A stretch of DNA of 64,000 nucleotides, from NCBI GenBank assembly GCA_016214035.1, contig JACRPF010000010.1, positions 1 through 64,000 on the forward strand, read 5' to 3'. Shown here one piece after another: positions 63,638 through 64,000 of the stretch; within the stretch, counting starts at the first letter, position 1; every line of letters starts with the position of its first letter. A model generated the notes under the pieces. It was not told the DNA's origin. It did no database searches and was given only the letters and a program-made list of their open reading frames with translations. Origin of the DNA: Spirochaetota bacterium. GTDB lineage: Bacteria > Spirochaetota > Brachyspiria > Brachyspirales > JACRPF01. The position numbers were made by a program, and so were the translations under genes.

Positions 63638-64000
63638 ATGAAATCATTCAGGCATGTTTACGGGCTTGAGCCCGGAAAGAAAAACGAACGGTTCCGCGCG
63701 CAGGTAGCCGGATTTCGCTGGGCATTTGAGCGGCCGTCGCTGTATCCGCAGGGGATGAACGCGTGGTCGTTCATCCATTCGTATGAACCCATTACGGTGC
63801 ATACCCCGGATGGCGCGGTATCGTCGGACGGACATGCAGTGATGATATTCCCGCCGGGATTGATAATGCATATGACAGCGGCTGCGAGCCGGACACGGCA
63901 GACGTGGCTGCGTGTCGTTGGTACTTCCGTGCCGCTCTGGATACGCGAGAATGGACTGAACACCTATGAAGCCATGCCGATGGGCTCTGCCGATATCAGC
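63638..64000 (+). CDS. N-terminal part of an AraC-type regulator (cut by window end)
   Basis: The frame is open from the ATG at 63638 to the window end (121 residues). WSFIHSYEPITVHTPDG, then FPPGLIMHMTAAA, resembles the cupin sensor half of AraC regulators. The DNA-binding half would lie beyond the window. It is divergent from the sulfatase gene at 63539. The family call rests on the sensor pattern and on the divergent layout also seen at 50340. Confidence 0.6.
   Translation, partial: MKSFRHVYGLEPGKKNERFRAQVAGFRWAFERPSLYPQGMNAWSFIHSYEPITVHTPDGAVSSDGHAVMIFPPGLIMHMTAAASRTRQTWLRVVGTSVPLWIRENGLNTYEAMPMGSADIS

Overview
The window (about 50-55% G+C by eye) comes from a Gram-negative bacterium. 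It encodes a periplasmic DegP-type protease, beta-barrel proteins ending in Phe or with a TonB-receptor-like C-terminus, dTDP-rhamnose genes and one tRNA-Tyr. The housekeeping order ffh-rpsP-khpA-rimM-trmD-rplS, a CHASE2 adenylate cyclase, a 7TM chemoreceptor-like protein, STAS proteins and many AraC-controlled sulfatase/glycosidase genes would suit a free-living spirochaete or a PVC-type (Lentisphaerae-like) lineage. The sequence alone does not decide between them. No phage, IS element or CRISPR array was seen.

Layout. 1-5.7 kb: a possible frameshifted gene remnant, a strong ffh promoter, the ribosome/SRP operon and an HtrA protease. 5.7-10.1 kb: a minus-strand TPR/PQQ-propeller protein and a small outer-membrane-like protein. 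10.2-13.2 kb: a Feo iron-uptake operon led by a DtxR/MntR-type regulator with a perfect 8-bp-arm inverted repeat over the start of transcription. 13.3-20.5 kb: SGNH hydrolase, Memo-like protein, STAS protein, trpE, a metallopeptidase-propeller-barrel protein and dgkA. 20.5-30.7 kb: AraC/dehydrogenase pair, rpe, a sugar-ABC ATPase, accD, adenylate cyclase, an MlaF-like ATPase and a STAS protein. 30.8-41.8 kb: tRNA-Tyr, 7TM-MCP, rfbB/rfbC, a TonB-receptor-like barrel with DUF4019 and ExbB/TolQ genes, a GT39-like protein and ligA.

41.8-64 kb is a carbohydrate-scavenging region. It has a two-gene sugar importer of unusual build: a solute-binding protein fused to a MalF-type permease, and a MalG-type permease with a 375-residue extracytoplasmic insert. 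Both permeases carry an extra membrane hairpin at the same place in the fold. Around it lie a multidomain glycosidase-like protein, a LamG protein, two sulfatases, a GH29 fucosidase, a GH5 endoglucanase, an SGNH esterase, a beta-helix/LamG protein, an M14 carboxypeptidase-like enzyme and four AraC regulators (one cut by the window end). The importer has no local ATPase; the UgpC/MsmK-like ATPase at 24.3-25.4 kb is a plausible partner.

Two regulatory patterns stand out. First, the promoters of the importer, the glycosidase-like gene and both sulfatases share one design: the -10 box lies 33-36 bases before the start codon, and a common element of about 24 bp (three good copies, one weak) begins about 35 bp upstream of that -10 box. 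This looks like the operator of a glycan regulon. Second, several other genes have a good -10 box only 6-9 bases before the ATG and no Shine-Dalgarno sequence, suggesting leaderless mRNAs.
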